A DNA stretch of 64,000 bases from contig NZ_VJZT01000013.1 in NCBI RefSeq assembly GCF_007097245.1, forward strand, positions 1 to 64,000, in the 5' to 3' direction. Positions within the stretch are counted from its first letter, which is position 1, and every line of letters starts with the position of its first letter. Origin of the DNA: Flavobacterium restrictum. Its GTDB lineage: Bacteria; Bacteroidota; Bacteroidia; Flavobacteriales; Flavobacteriaceae. Made by a program: the position numbers and the translations under genes. Shown in pieces: positions 43,680 through 53,989 of this stretch. The notes under the pieces were generated by a model. The model saw nothing but the letters and a program-made list of their open reading frames with translations. It had not been told where the DNA came from and made no database searches.

Positions 43680-44948
43680 TTACATTTTTGCTTTCAATGC
43701 TTTTGCTTCGGCAGACATTTCTAATGCGCTGTAAACATTCAAAAGTGTTTTAGCAACATCTGTATTTTTTGGGTCTAACTCTACTGCTTTTTGCAAAAAA
43801 GGAATAGTACTTCTAAACAAATCTTGACGCTTCACTTTCAATTCATCGTAGCGTTTAGAATCTTTGGTAGAAGTTCCTAATTTATTCATATCATCAATAA
43901 TACCTTTTTCGTTTTCTAATTTCAAAGCAGCAATATTAATGTAAGCATTAATGTATTTTGGATCTATTTCAATCACTCTTTTATAATACTTTTCGGCTTC
44001 AACTTGATTTTTGGCATTGGCACTAATTACACCTAAATTAAAAACCAAATCAGCGTCATTAGGATTTTTCTCCAGAACTTCGGCTATTAATTTTTTGTAT
44101 TCTTCGTAATCTTTAGATTCAAGGTACAAATTTGCCTGTGTTAATGTTAGCGAGTTGTCATCAGGATTTGCTTTTCTTGCTTCAGAAATGGCTTTTTTAG
44201 CTTCATCTGTTTTTCCTTGTTGTACTAAAATTAATGCCATGTTTTTATAAATCTCACCTCTTTTTGAAGGAACCACTTCGGTTCTTGGTTTTTCGTGAGT
44301 ACCAATTTTTACCATTTTATCTCGCTCTTGCGCATTGGTATACAAATCTTCTTCGCTGGTCAATTTATTAACGGCATAATAATTCGTAGCTTTCCCTGAA
44401 TAGTTCAAGGTTTTCAACTCCGAATACAATTTCAAAGACGTATCATAATCTTTGGCATTTACATACGTTGATGCCGCATAATATAAATTGATAGTGTCAT
44501 TTTTATCTAATAAATAAGCATCGTATAATTTTTTGGCACTTTCTGAATGTTTATCCGCTTTAGAATCTGCAATGGCAGCATTAATTAGTTTGCCTTTAAT
44601 TTCGAAAACCGCTGTTGTTGCTTGAACTGTATATTTAGATTTTCCAGAAGTTTTTTCAACAGCAATTAAGCTTTGGTAAGCCTTGGCCGCTTCTGAAAGA
44701 TTTTTATCAGCATCCACTTTTTTATTGGCTAAATCTAACAAGGCATTTCCTTTTACAAAGAAAAATTGCGCTTTTTCGGCATCTGGTGCTGCGGCCGATA
44801 CTGCTTCAGCCCCTTGCAAAATAGTAACTGCTTCTTGAGAATTTCCTGCTTTCAAAGCTTTTTCAGCAGCTTTAATCTGATCTTTTTGTGCAAAAGTGGT
44901 TATTGACATCAGTACAGTTGATGCTAATAGAACATATTTACTTTTCAT
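43680..44948 (-). CDS. Tetratricopeptide repeat protein, exported
   Basis: 422 residues. Signal peptide MKSKYVLLASTVLMSITTFAQ. The rest is helical TPR sequence: AEKALKAGNSQEAVTILQGA early on, KNMALILVQQGKTDEAKKAI, ALKLENEKG, DADLVFNLGVISANAKNQVE and KYYKRVIEIDPKYINAYINIA, all with the TPR spacing. TPR proteins scaffold other proteins, often at the outer membrane in Bacteroidota; the partner here is unknown. It lies 40 bases downstream of gyrA on the same strand and may be cotranscribed with it. Confidence 0.85.
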   Translation of the reverse strand: MKSKYVLLASTVLMSITTFAQKDQIKAAEKALKAGNSQEAVTILQGAEAVSAAAPDAEKAQFFFVKGNALLDLANKKVDADKNLSEAAKAYQSLIAVEKTSGKSKYTVQATTAVFEIKGKLINAAIADSKADKHSESAKKLYDAYLLDKNDTINLYYAASTYVNAKDYDTSLKLYSELKTLNYSGKATNYYAVNKLTSEEDLYTNAQERDKMVKIGTHEKPRTEVVPSKRGEIYKNMALILVQQGKTDEAKKAISEARKANPDDNSLTLTQANLYLESKDYEEYKKLIAEVLEKNPNDADLVFNLGVISANAKNQVEAEKYYKRVIEIDPKYINAYINIAALKLENEKGIIDDMNKLGTSTKDSKRYDELKVKRQDLFRSTIPFLQKAVELDPKNTDVAKTLLNVYSALEMSAEAKALKAKM

Positions 44949-44988
44949 GTGGTATTTATTTAAAATTAATTATTTATTTGTTTTAAAA

Positions 44989-47610
44989 TTAGGCTTCATC
45001 ATCAGAATCGTCGTCTTCGGTTTCGTCAGATTCCTCTTCTTGCTCTTCGTCCTCGTCGTCGTCCTCTTCAACTACACCGTCGTCTTCAAGAACTTCAAGA
45101 ACTGGTTTCACTCTTTCGATAGCTTCGGTTTCAATTACATTTCCGTCTTCGTCAAGCACTACTTCGGCTACATCGTCTTTCATTACTTTGGTAACCGCAG
45201 CAATAGAATCGTTTCCTTTGATGTTGATTAATTTCACGCCTTGAGTGGCACGACCCATGACACGCAAATCTTCTACGGCCATACGAATTGTCAATCCTGA
45301 TTTATTGATAATCATTAAATCATCGGCATCGGTAACGGCATTTATGGAGATTAGTTTACCTGTTTTCTCGGTAATGTTCAATGTTTTCACTCCTTTTCCG
45401 CCACGATTGGTGATTCTATATTCGTCAAGACTGGAACGTTTTCCGTAACCATTTTCGGCAACAACAAGAATTTCGCTATTCATATCGTTTACGGTAACCA
45501 TTCCTATAACCTCATCGGTATCATCTTTTAAAGTAATTCCACGAACTCCAGAAGCGGTTCTTCCCATCGGACGGGTTTTTGTTTCTTCAAAACGAACTAA
45601 TTTTCCTGATTTTACAGCCAAGATGATTTGGCTTTCGCCATTGGTTAATTTAGCTTCCAATAATTCGTCGCCCTCCTTAATAGTAATCGCAGCAACACCA
45701 TTTACTCTTGGTTTAGAATATTTCTCCAAAGATGTTTTCTTCACCTGACCTTTTTTGGTCACCATTATAAGGTTATGGCTATTGATGTAATCTTTGTCTT
45801 TTAGATCCTGCGTGCAAATAAAAGCTTTTACTTTATCATCACTTTCTATGTTAACCAAATTCTGAATTGCTCTACCTTTGGCGGTTTTGCTACCTTCCGG
45901 AATTTCGTACACACGCATCCAGAAACATTTTCCTTTTTGAGTAAAGAACATCATATATTGATGATTTGTAGCTACAAACATGTGTTCCAAGAAATCTTGA
46001 TCTCTTGTTCCAGCTGATTTTTGCCCTACTCCTCCTCTATTTTGTGTTTTGTATTCGGTTAGATTGGTACGTTTGATATATCCTGCATGCGAAATGGTGA
46101 TTACCACATTTTCATCGGCAATTAAATCCTCAATGCTCACATCGCCACCCGAATATTCGATTTGAGAACGACGTGCATCGCCGTATTTATCACGAATTTC
46201 GGTTAGTTCTTCTTTTATCAAAGCAATTCTCAAATTTACATCGGCTAATAAAGCTTTTAAATGCTCGATTAACTTCATGATTTCTTCGTATTCAGACCTT
46301 AACTTGTCTTGTTCCAAACCTGTCAACTGACGCAAACGCATTTCGACAATGGCACGAGATTGAATATCTGATAAATTAAATCTTTCGATTAATTTTTCTC
46401 TCGCTTCCTCGGTACTTTTTGATGCTTTTATCAAAGCAATAACTTCATCAATATTATCCGAGGCAATAATTAAACCTTCTAAAATATGAGCTCTTGCTTC
46501 GGCCTTTTTAAGTTCAAATTGCGTTCTGCGGGTTACCACATCGTGACGGTGCTCGATAAAATAATGAATCAAATCCTTTAGATTCAGCATTTGCGGACGC
46601 CCTTTTACGATGGCAATATTGTTTACAGAGAACGACGATTGTAATTGTGTAAACTTATATAAGGTATTCAAAACTACGTTTGGAGTTGCATCTCGTTTCA
46701 AGATATAAACGATACGCATCCCGTTTCTGTCCGATTCATCACGAATATTAGCAATTCCGTCAATTTTCTTTTCATTAACCAAATCAGCCGTACGCTTGAT
46801 CATATCGGCTTTGTTGACTTGGTACGGAATTTCGGTAACGATGATACATTCCCGCCCATCTACTTCTTCAAAACCCACTTTGGCACGCATCACAATACGA
46901 CCACGTCCCGTTTTGAAAGCTTCCCGAACGCCTTCGTACCCATATATGATACCACCAGTAGGAAAATCTGGGGCTTTGATGTGTGTCATTAATTCGTCAA
47001 CTTCAATGTCATTGTTATCCATGAAAGCCAACGTACCATTGATTACCTCGGTTAAATTGTGAGGAGGCATATTAGTCGCCATACCTACTGCAATTCCTGT
47101 TGCTCCGTTTATTAATAAGGTAGGAACACGAGTGGGCATAACGGTTGGTTCTTCTAGGGTATCATCAAAATTCAATTTAAAATCAACCGTTTCTTTATCG
47201 ATATCTGCCAAAATCTCTTCCGAAAGTTTGCGCATTCTAGCCTCCGTATAACGCATGGCTGCAGGACTATCGCCATCTACAGAACCAAAGTTCCCTTGAC
47301 CATCAATCAATAAATACCGCATACTCCACTCTTGAGCCATACGAACCATGGCGTCATAGACAGAGGTATCGCCGTGTGGGTGGTACTTACCCAAAACTTC
47401 CCCAACAATTCTAGCGGACTTCTTGTGGGCTGATCTTGAATTTACTCCTAAATCGTGCATTCCAAATAATACTCTTCGATGTACTGGTTTCAAGCCATCT
47501 CTAACATCCGGAAGTGCTCTGGATACAATAACTGACATCGAATAATCGATGTAAGCCGTTTTCATTTCATCTTCTATGTTAATAGGAATTAACTTTTCTC
47601 CGTCAGACAT
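44989..47610 (-). CDS. gyrA: DNA gyrase subunit A
   Basis: 873 residues. Opens [27 protein letters not shown]; quinolone-determining region with [17 protein letters not shown]; the catalytic Tyr in [10 protein letters not shown]. The C-terminal beta-pinwheel has six blades, with the GyrA-box in blade one ([15 protein letters not shown]). The last 60 residues are very acidic ([15 protein letters not shown]), as in several Bacteroidota. Introduces negative supercoils with GyrB, which is encoded elsewhere. The position after HPHGD is Thr then Ser rather than Ser-Ala; this is common in this phylum and not on its own evidence of resistance. Confidence 0.96.
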   Translation of the reverse strand: MSDGEKLIPINIEDEMKTAYIDYSMSVIVSRALPDVRDGLKPVHRRVLFGMHDLGVNSRSAHKKSARIVGEVLGKYHPHGDTSVYDAMVRMAQEWSMRYLLIDGQGNFGSVDGDSPAAMRYTEARMRKLSEEILADIDKETVDFKLNFDDTLEEPTVMPTRVPTLLINGATGIAVGMATNMPPHNLTEVINGTLAFMDNNDIEVDELMTHIKAPDFPTGGIIYGYEGVREAFKTGRGRIVMRAKVGFEEVDGRECIIVTEIPYQVNKADMIKRTADLVNEKKIDGIANIRDESDRNGMRIVYILKRDATPNVVLNTLYKFTQLQSSFSVNNIAIVKGRPQMLNLKDLIHYFIEHRHDVVTRRTQFELKKAEARAHILEGLIIASDNIDEVIALIKASKSTEEAREKLIERFNLSDIQSRAIVEMRLRQLTGLEQDKLRSEYEEIMKLIEHLKALLADVNLRIALIKEELTEIRDKYGDARRSQIEYSGGDVSIEDLIADENVVITISHAGYIKRTNLTEYKTQNRGGVGQKSAGTRDQDFLEHMFVATNHQYMMFFTQKGKCFWMRVYEIPEGSKTAKGRAIQNLVNIESDDKVKAFICTQDLKDKDYINSHNLIMVTKKGQVKKTSLEKYSKPRVNGVAAITIKEGDELLEAKLTNGESQIILAVKSGKLVRFEETKTRPMGRTASGVRGITLKDDTDEVIGMVTVNDMNSEILVVAENGYGKRSSLDEYRITNRGGKGVKTLNITEKTGKLISINAVTDADDLMIINKSGLTIRMAVEDLRVMGRATQGVKLINIKGNDSIAAVTKVMKDDVAEVVLDEDGNVIETEAIERVKPVLEVLEDDGVVEEDDDEDEEQEEESDETEDDDSDDEA

Positions 47611-47817
47611 AATATATACTTAAATTTAAAAATTATTTTGTTGTAAAAAATCTTGCTAATATATGCTTTCCTAACTATTTTTAGACAACATATTTACATA
47701 AATTTACCTGATTTATTAACAAAAATGTGTTCTTAAAATCAGGCCTGCTTTAAAAACCTTTACGATGAATTTAAAAAAAACTATAGCTTTACCAGAAAAA
47801 ATTCAATTAGTTTTTTT

Positions 47818-47956
47818 TATACCTCTTTAGGTATTAAAATTAAAAAAATATTTTTTTTATACCCAAAACAATATAAATTAATAACAAAACAAAATAATAT
47901 ACCTTATTTAATATAAATAAAGAATAAAATAGTAATTTTGTGCTTTTAAAGGTATA
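47818..47956. promoter_or_regulatory. Candidate HipB operator region: repeated TATACC half-sites
   Basis: TATACC occurs at 47818-47823, 47858-47863 and 47898-47903, about 40 bases apart each time. The first forms an inverted repeat ATACC-N6-GGTAT (47819-47834), and a reverse half-site GGTATA lies at 47951-47956, four bases before the hipB ATG. A -7 box TAATTTTG lies at 47933-47940. HipB of E. coli binds an analogous palindrome (TATCC-N8-GGATA). The 349-base gap between gyrA and hipB holds nothing else of note. Confidence 0.5.
47933..47940 (+). promoter_or_regulatory. -7 box of the hip operon promoter
   Basis: TAATTTTG matches TAnnTTTG, 20 bases before the hipB ATG and between two candidate operator half-sites. 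Confidence 0.55.
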
Positions 47957-47959
47957 AAA

Positions 47960-48220
47960 ATGAAGAAAATAAAAAACAATATCAGTATTCACGTAAAAGC
48001 CAAACGCAAACAAAACAAACTCACACAGCCTGAACTAGCCTTAAAAGCAGGAGTTGGTTTACGTTTTGTTCGAGATTTAGAACAAGGAAAAACAAGCTTG
48101 CGAACCGACAAAATAAATGACGTTCTAAAATTGTTTGGTGAAACACTAGGGGTTGTAGCAATAGATAGGGATCAATTAATAGCAAATATTCCCTACGAAA
48201 GTGAACGGGATCTTTATTAA
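47960..48220 (+). CDS. hipB: HipB-like HTH antitoxin
   Basis: 86 residues, one XRE-type helix-turn-helix: VKAKRKQNKLTQPELALKAGVGLRFVRDLEQGKTSLRTDK (about 12-51), then NDVLKLFGETLGVVAIDRDQ, typical of HipB. The C-terminal tail is short. It heads three tightly linked genes with split HipA-type products, and candidate operators lie upstream. HipB dimers bind DNA to repress the operon and, in the classical system, also neutralise HipA. Confidence 0.88.
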   Translation: MKKIKNNISIHVKAKRKQNKLTQPELALKAGVGLRFVRDLEQGKTSLRTDKINDVLKLFGETLGVVAIDRDQLIANIPYESERDLY

Positions 48221-48239
48221 AAAACAACAAAATAAGTAG

Positions 48240-48569
48240 ATGAATAGAAGTGGCAACGTATTTATGAAAAACCACTATTGTGGTAAAGTAAGCGAGACTG
48301 ACGACGGGTATTCGTTTGGTTATGATTTGTGCTATCTAAAAAACGAAGATGCTCAAGCCGTGAGTCCCACGCTGCCGTTGACGGATAAAAAATATACCAG
48401 CAAAACACTGTTTGCCTTTTTTGACGGGTTGATTCCAGAGGGCTGGCTGCTGGATTTAGCCGAAAAAAATTGGAAAATAAATTACAAAGACCGTATGGGA
48501 TTGCTCTTGAGCTGCTGTAAAGATTGTATTGGAGCCGTTAGCGTAGAAAAAAACAATGAAGAATTATAA
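48240..48569 (+). CDS. HipS-like protein (HipA N-terminal subdomain 1 as a separate gene)
   Basis: 109 residues covering only the N-terminal subdomain of HipA: GNVFMKNHYCGKVSETDDGYSFGYD, then TSKTLFAFFDGLIPEGWLLDL (Trp69), then GLLLSCCKDCIGAVSV. In the HipBST system of enteropathogenic E. coli the analogous HipS is the antitoxin and inserts a Trp near the kinase active site; the Trp in this conserved loop is kept here. The frame overlaps the following HipT-like gene by 14 bases. Calling it HipS is inferred from length, order and motif. Confidence 0.75.
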   Translation: MNRSGNVFMKNHYCGKVSETDDGYSFGYDLCYLKNEDAQAVSPTLPLTDKKYTSKTLFAFFDGLIPEGWLLDLAEKNWKINYKDRMGLLLSCCKDCIGAVSVEKNNEEL

Positions 48570-49581
48570 AAAAAAATATTTAGCAAATTTAGAAAAGCCT
48601 TTTAACCAAATAGCCGAGGGTAAAACTTTTTATGGTAAAAAATGCCTGTATTGTTACGAATTGCTTCAAGAAGGAAAAAGTAATTTTCATGAAGCTTGTA
48701 ATAAACGTTTTTTTGGACAACTAAAAACGCCCGTATTATCATATAATCTGGTCGATTTGCAACAGCTAGCCACCCAAATCATACAAAGTCAAATGGCGGT
48801 TACAGGAGTACAGGCAAAAGTTTCGTTGAGTCTATTTAGAAAAGAAGAAAAAAATGTAACCAAAAAACTAACCATAGTAGGTTTGTATGGCGATTATATC
48901 TTAAAACCGCCATCGGAGCATTATGAACAATTGCCCGAATTAGAAAGTGCTACTATGCACATGGCGGCAGTTTGCGGATTGAATGTCGTGCCACATAGTT
49001 TGGTAAAACTACAAGACGAAACACTGTGTTACCTCACTAAACGTGTTGATAGAACCAAAAAAGGAAAACTACACATGCTCGATATGTGCCAATTGAGCGA
49101 GCGTCTTACCGAAGATAAATACAAAGGAAGTCATGAGCAAGTAGCAAAATTGGTCTTGAAATACTCGACTAATCCTTTATTGGATGTGAGTAATTTTTAT
49201 GAGCAAGTTTTGTTTAGTTTTTTTACAGGAAACTCGGATATGCACTTGAAAAATTTTTCGTTACTGGAAAAAGAAAATGTTGGTTTGGTTTTGTCACCTG
49301 CTTATGATTTGGTTCCAACGGCATTGGTAAACCAAGCAGACACCGAAGAATTAGCCTTAACACTCAATGCCAAAAAAAGAAAATTGAATTATAATGACTT
49401 TCTTGCTGGTTATGAAAACGGTGGTTTGAGCAAAAAAATTTTAGATAACACTTTGGCGCTTTTTTATTACTGCAAACCCGAAATGATAGCCGTTTTAGAA
49501 AAAAGTTTTGTAAGTGATGCCTATAAAAGTAGCTATTTGCAATTACTAAATGAGCGCTACAAGCGGCTGGGATTGGAGTAA
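48556..49581 (+). CDS. HipT-like kinase (HipA C-terminal kinase with zinc-binding N-terminus)
   Basis: 341 residues. The N-terminal segment has a CxxC-HxxC pattern (C30, C33, H45, C48), typical of flavobacterial HipA-C proteins. The glycine-rich loop reads GVQAKVSLSLF, with two Ser (90 and 92) where HipT has autophosphorylation sites. Catalytic region: GNSDMHLKNFSLL (Asn226, Asp228, His230, Lys232, Asn233) and metal site YDLVPT (Asp251). HipA/HipT kinases phosphorylate aminoacyl-tRNA synthetases and arrest growth. It lacks the N-terminal subdomain, which is the preceding gene. Confidence 0.85.
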   Translation: MKNYKKKYLANLEKPFNQIAEGKTFYGKKCLYCYELLQEGKSNFHEACNKRFFGQLKTPVLSYNLVDLQQLATQIIQSQMAVTGVQAKVSLSLFRKEEKNVTKKLTIVGLYGDYILKPPSEHYEQLPELESATMHMAAVCGLNVVPHSLVKLQDETLCYLTKRVDRTKKGKLHMLDMCQLSERLTEDKYKGSHEQVAKLVLKYSTNPLLDVSNFYEQVLFSFFTGNSDMHLKNFSLLEKENVGLVLSPAYDLVPTALVNQADTEELALTLNAKKRKLNYNDFLAGYENGGLSKKILDNTLALFYYCKPEMIAVLEKSFVSDAYKSSYLQLLNERYKRLGLE

Positions 49582-49602
49582 CCAAAACGCATTTGTTTTT
49601 AG

Positions 49603-49641
49603 GAAGGCAACAATACTTACAATAAAAGTACTGTTGTCTTC
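49603..49641 (+). terminator. Weak terminator-like hairpin after the hip operon
   Basis: AAGGCAACAATACTT and AAGTACTGTTGTCTT pair over 15 positions with one mismatch and one G-T, around a seven-base A-rich loop. There is no long T run, so termination is not certain. Confidence 0.4.
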
Positions 49642-49842
49642 AATAACAAGAACATTTTAACAAGCATATCAAACCAAAACTTGTTATTAACAAAACACAC
49701 CTGATTTTAGTTAATAAATTATATCTTTTTTAACTTTAATTCTATTATTTTTTTTGTCAATTAGCTGACAGCGGTTAGTAGCGGAATGATTTTTGTTTTT
49801 GAACTACTAATTGTTTAAATTTACAATACCAACACCTATATT

Positions 49843-52389
49843 ATGGATGATAATTTTTCCCCTCGTGTAAAAGATGTTATAACGTACAGTAAAGAAGAAG
49901 CCCTACGTTTGGGGCACGATTTCATTGGTACAGAACATCTAATGCTAGGAATTTTAAGAGACGGCAACGGAAAAGCGATTCACATATTAAACAACCTTGA
50001 TGTTGACTTGAACCATTTGCGCCGCAAGGTCGAAATATTGAGTCCCGCAAGTCCTAGTTTAGATACCAACATCGAAAAGAAAAACCTGCATTTGACGCGT
50101 CAAGCGGAACGTGCCCTAAAAACTACTTTTCTAGAAGCCAAAGTTTTTCAAAGTTCGTCAATTAGCACCGCCCATTTGTTATTATGCATTTTAAGAAACG
50201 AAAACGATCCCACAACCAAGCTATTGAATAAATTAAAAATTGATTACGATATAGCCAAAGAACAGTACATCAATATGACGCCAAACGAACAAGAATTTTT
50301 AGAAAACTTGCCAAAAAACGAATCATATAATGATGATTCAGGACAAGATGACAGTATTAAAGAAGGAAGTTTTAATAACCCCGCCAACAAATCGAATAAA
50401 AAATCAAAGACCCCAGTATTAGATAATTTTGGAAGAGATTTAACCGAAATGGCCGAAGAAGGAAAACTAGATCCTGTAGTAGGACGTGAAAAAGAAATCG
50501 AAAGAGTTTCGCAAATTTTAAGCCGTCGCAAAAAGAACAATCCGCTTTTAATTGGTGAACCTGGAGTAGGAAAATCCGCCATTGCCGAAGGTTTGGCTTT
50601 ACGCATTATTCAAAAGAAAGTGTCCCGAATTTTGTTTAATAAAAGAGTAGTTACGCTTGATTTAGCTAGTCTTGTTGCAGGAACTAAATACCGTGGACAG
50701 TTTGAAGAACGCATGAAAGCCGTCATGAACGAATTAGAAAAAAATGACGACATCATTCTTTTTATTGATGAAATTCACACCATCGTGGGAGCAGGAGGCG
50801 CAACTGGTTCTCTGGATGCCTCAAATATGTTTAAACCTGCTTTGTCAAGAGGCGAAATTCAATGTATAGGTGCCACAACGCTCGATGAATACCGACAATA
50901 TATTGAGAAAGATGGCGCATTAGAAAGACGTTTCCAAAAAGTAATTGTAGAACCTACATCGGTGGAGGAAACGATTACTATTTTGAACAACATAAAAGAT
51001 AAATACGAGGATCACCACAACGTAACCTATACTCCAGAAGCGATAGAAGCTTGTGTGAAGTTAACAAATCGTTACATGTCTGAACGATTCTTGCCGGACA
51101 AAGCCATTGATGCGCTGGACGAAGCGGGTTCTCGCGTACACATTACCAATATTGATGTTCCAAAACAAATTCTAGACTTGGAACGCCAATTAGAAGAAGT
51201 GCGCGAATTGAAAAACTTGGTCGTTAAAAAACAAAAATACGAGGAAGCTGCTAAACTTCGTGATGACGAGAAAAAAATAGAAAAAGACCTTGCTATTGCT
51301 CAAGAACAATGGGAAGAAGATTCTAAAAACAATAGAATTCTAGTAACCGAAGACAACGTTGCCGATGTCGTTTCTATGATGACTGGAATTCCCGTTAATC
51401 GTATTGCACAAACAGAAAGCAATAAATTGGCAAAATTACCAGAATTGATTCAGAATAAAGTAATTGGACAAAATGAAGCGGTTTTAAAAATTGCCCGATC
51501 TATTCAAAGAAATCGTGCGGGATTGAAAGACCCTAATCGCCCTATTGGTTCGTTTATTTTTCTAGGACAAACTGGTGTTGGAAAAACCCAATTGGCCAAA
51601 GTACTTGCTAAAGAATTATTCGATTCCGAAGATGCACTAGTACGTATTGACATGAGTGAATACATGGAAAAATTTGCTATTTCGAGATTAGTGGGTGCGC
51701 CTCCGGGATACGTGGGTTACGAAGAAGGAGGACAATTAACCGAAAAAGTACGTAGAAAACCCTATTGTGTTGTTTTATTAGACGAAATAGAAAAAGCACA
51801 TCCTGACGTTTTCAACATGATGCTTCAAGTATTAGATGATGGTTTTTTGACTGATAGTTTGGGTCGGAAAATTGATTTTAAAAACACAATTATCATTATG
51901 ACTTCTAATGTGGGTGCTCGTCAATTAAAAGATTTTGGTCAAGGTGTTGGTTTTGGAACAGCTGCTAAAGTGGCTCAAGCCGAAGACAATTCGAAAAGTA
52001 TTATCGAAAATGCTTTGAAAAAAACCTTCGCACCTGAATTTTTAAATAGAATTGATGACGTGATTGTATTCAATACATTAGAGAAAGAAGACATCAATTT
52101 GATCATCGAAATTGAATTGAAAAAACTCTACGATCGTGTGAAAGAATTAGGCTATCAATTGAAACTTTCGGATAAAGCAAAAGCTTTTATTGCTGACAAA
52201 GGATTTGATAAACAATTTGGCGCAAGACCATTAAAAAGAGCCATTCAAAAATACGTTGAGGATGCATTAGCCGAAGAAATTATAACTTCGAAAATAGGAT
52301 CTGGTGATGAGATTTTTATGGACATCGAAGACGGTGCTCAAGAATTAACCGTAAATGTACACAAAGCCGAAGAGCCTACCAATCAATAA
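49843..52389 (+). CDS. clpC: ATP-dependent Clp protease ATP-binding subunit ClpC
   Basis: 848 residues. Two N-terminal Clp repeats (FSPRVKDVITYSKEEALRLGHDFIGTEHLMLG and the partner to about 145), first ATPase with Walker A GEPGVGKSA and Walker B IILFIDEIHT, a middle coiled-coil with the UVR-like motif KYEEAAKLRDDEKKIEKDL, and second ATPase with GQTGVGKTQLAKVLAKELF and the sensor motif. The ClpC type is distinguished from ClpB by the short middle domain. It unfolds substrates for ClpP, located elsewhere. Single-gene unit between the hip locus and rimK, closed by a strong terminator. Confidence 0.94.
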   Translation: MDDNFSPRVKDVITYSKEEALRLGHDFIGTEHLMLGILRDGNGKAIHILNNLDVDLNHLRRKVEILSPASPSLDTNIEKKNLHLTRQAERALKTTFLEAKVFQSSSISTAHLLLCILRNENDPTTKLLNKLKIDYDIAKEQYINMTPNEQEFLENLPKNESYNDDSGQDDSIKEGSFNNPANKSNKKSKTPVLDNFGRDLTEMAEEGKLDPVVGREKEIERVSQILSRRKKNNPLLIGEPGVGKSAIAEGLALRIIQKKVSRILFNKRVVTLDLASLVAGTKYRGQFEERMKAVMNELEKNDDIILFIDEIHTIVGAGGATGSLDASNMFKPALSRGEIQCIGATTLDEYRQYIEKDGALERRFQKVIVEPTSVEETITILNNIKDKYEDHHNVTYTPEAIEACVKLTNRYMSERFLPDKAIDALDEAGSRVHITNIDVPKQILDLERQLEEVRELKNLVVKKQKYEEAAKLRDDEKKIEKDLAIAQEQWEEDSKNNRILVTEDNVADVVSMMTGIPVNRIAQTESNKLAKLPELIQNKVIGQNEAVLKIARSIQRNRAGLKDPNRPIGSFIFLGQTGVGKTQLAKVLAKELFDSEDALVRIDMSEYMEKFAISRLVGAPPGYVGYEEGGQLTEKVRRKPYCVVLLDEIEKAHPDVFNMMLQVLDDGFLTDSLGRKIDFKNTIIIMTSNVGARQLKDFGQGVGFGTAAKVAQAEDNSKSIIENALKKTFAPEFLNRIDDVIVFNTLEKEDINLIIEIELKKLYDRVKELGYQLKLSDKAKAFIADKGFDKQFGARPLKRAIQKYVEDALAEEIITSKIGSGDEIFMDIEDGAQELTVNVHKAEEPTNQ

Positions 52390-52410
52390 GTTAATCGCAT
52401 TAAAACTCAA

Positions 52411-52449
52411 AATAAACCCGTTACGTTTTTATAACATAACGGGTTTATT
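52411..52449 (+). terminator. Terminator after clpC
   Basis: AATAAACCCGTTA and TAACGGGTTTATT form a perfect 13-bp stem around a 13-base loop that is itself T-rich. Confidence 0.75.
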
Positions 52450-52488
52450 CTTTGATGTAGATTTTACCAATTATTAAAAACAAATATT

Positions 52489-52496
52489 TACATTTG
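52489..52496 (+). promoter_or_regulatory. -7 box of the rimK-fusion promoter
   Basis: TACATTTG matches TAnnTTTG, 33 bases before the ATG; no -33 TTG at the usual distance. Confidence 0.5.
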
Positions 52497-52529
52497 GTGT
52501 TTTTAAAATCGATTAAATAAATTCTGTTT

Positions 52530-53900
52530 ATGCTTCAAAATAAAGTCATTCTCGGTAGTGAAGAATGGTGTTCTTTTCCAGAACTCAATATTCCAACAAT
52601 CAAAGCACGTGTAGATTCAGGAGCCAAAACATCGGCTTTGCACGCTATAAATATAGCTCCCTTTATAAAAAATGAATCCAATTGGGTAAAATTTGATATC
52701 AATCCCATTCAAAATAATATCAAAACCGTTATTCATTGCGAAGCCCCATTGGTAGACAAAAGAATTGTAAAAAGTTCCAGCGGATTTAGAGAACAACGCT
52801 ATGTTATTCAATCCAAAGTACAACTTGGCGACGATTCCTGGCCAATAGAAATGACATTGACCAACCGAGATTCTATGGGTTTTAGGATGCTGTTGGGACG
52901 TGAAGCCATGAGCGGAAGAGTACTTGTAGATCCGGAACAAAAATACTTGCTAGGACAACCCACGCAGGATAGCTTGATGGAATTGTATAAAAATGCCGAA
53001 AAAGCAAGTTCTGGTTTGCGCATAGGCCTATTGGCCAGTAATCCTGAATTGTATAGCAACAAGCGAATCATGGAAGCAGGGGAAATGAGAGGACATGAAA
53101 TGCACTTTTTGAATATCAAAGAATGCTATATGAAACTAGACGCCAGCAAACCCGAAATTCATTATCGCGGCGGAAAAATTTTAAACCAATTTGATGCTAT
53201 AATTCCTAGAATTCGCCCCAGTATTACTTTTTATGGGTGTGCCCTAACGAGACAATTTGAGGCTCTAAAAGTATTTTGTTTGAACTCCTCGACCGCTATT
53301 ACACAATCGCGAGACAAACTGTATTCTTTACAATTATTACTCAATCATGGTGTAGAAATCCCTACAACAGGTTTTGCCAACTCCCCATTAGATACCGATG
53401 ATTTAATAAAAATGGTGGGTGGTTCTCCGTTAATTGTAAAACTTTTAGAGGGAACTCAAGGAAAAGGAGTAGTATTAGCTGAAACAAAAAAAGCCGCAGA
53501 AAGCGTTATAAATGCTTTCAAAAGCTTGAATGCCAATATATTAGTTCAAGAGTTTATAAAAGAAGCCAACGGAAAAGACATTCGGTGTTTCGTTATTGAT
53601 GGCAAAGTAGTAGCTGCAATTCAGCGGGAAGCAATGCCTGGCGAATTTAGAGCCAACATACATCTTGGTGGTACCGCATCAGTAATAAAAGTTACCGCCG
53701 AAGAGAAACGAATAGCTATAAAAGCAGCCAAAGCAATGGACTTAAAAGTAGCTGGTGTCGACATTATTCGCTCTTCAAAAGGGCCATTGTTACTCGAAGT
53801 AAACTCTTCGCCAGGTCTTGAAGGTATAGAAGGTGCCACAAATAAAGACATTGCTGGCGAAATGATAAAAGCCATTGAGAAGAATTTTAAGATTAAGTAA
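52530..53900 (+). CDS. rimK: RimK-type ATP-grasp ligase with N-terminal RimB-like zinc-protease domain
   Basis: 456 residues. Residues about 1-150 form a RimB-like domain ([34 protein letters not shown], then [28 protein letters not shown], with the DSGA motif of retropepsin-like folds). From about 165 follows the RimK ligase: [30 protein letters not shown], the ATP-grasp loops ([19 protein letters not shown]), and [18 protein letters not shown] with the metal site [15 protein letters not shown]. RimK adds Glu residues to ribosomal protein S6; RimB modulates RimK in pseudomonads. The two functions on one chain suggest built-in control. It starts 140 bases after clpC. Confidence 0.9.
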   Translation: MLQNKVILGSEEWCSFPELNIPTIKARVDSGAKTSALHAINIAPFIKNESNWVKFDINPIQNNIKTVIHCEAPLVDKRIVKSSSGFREQRYVIQSKVQLGDDSWPIEMTLTNRDSMGFRMLLGREAMSGRVLVDPEQKYLLGQPTQDSLMELYKNAEKASSGLRIGLLASNPELYSNKRIMEAGEMRGHEMHFLNIKECYMKLDASKPEIHYRGGKILNQFDAIIPRIRPSITFYGCALTRQFEALKVFCLNSSTAITQSRDKLYSLQLLLNHGVEIPTTGFANSPLDTDDLIKMVGGSPLIVKLLEGTQGKGVVLAETKKAAESVINAFKSLNANILVQEFIKEANGKDIRCFVIDGKVVAAIQREAMPGEFRANIHLGGTASVIKVTAEEKRIAIKAAKAMDLKVAGVDIIRSSKGPLLLEVNSSPGLEGIEGATNKDIAGEMIKAIEKNFKIK

Positions 53901-53989
53901 TTCGTATTCCTTTTTATCCAAAAAAATGTATTAAGTAATCTATTTTACAAAAAAATAAAGGCTTGCGTCGCCATTTAAACTAAAAAAAT

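Noticed and set aside
47610..47818. A gene in the AT-rich stretch between gyrA and hipB
   Set aside because: No open frame of useful length or coding pattern; only A/T runs and the candidate operators further right.
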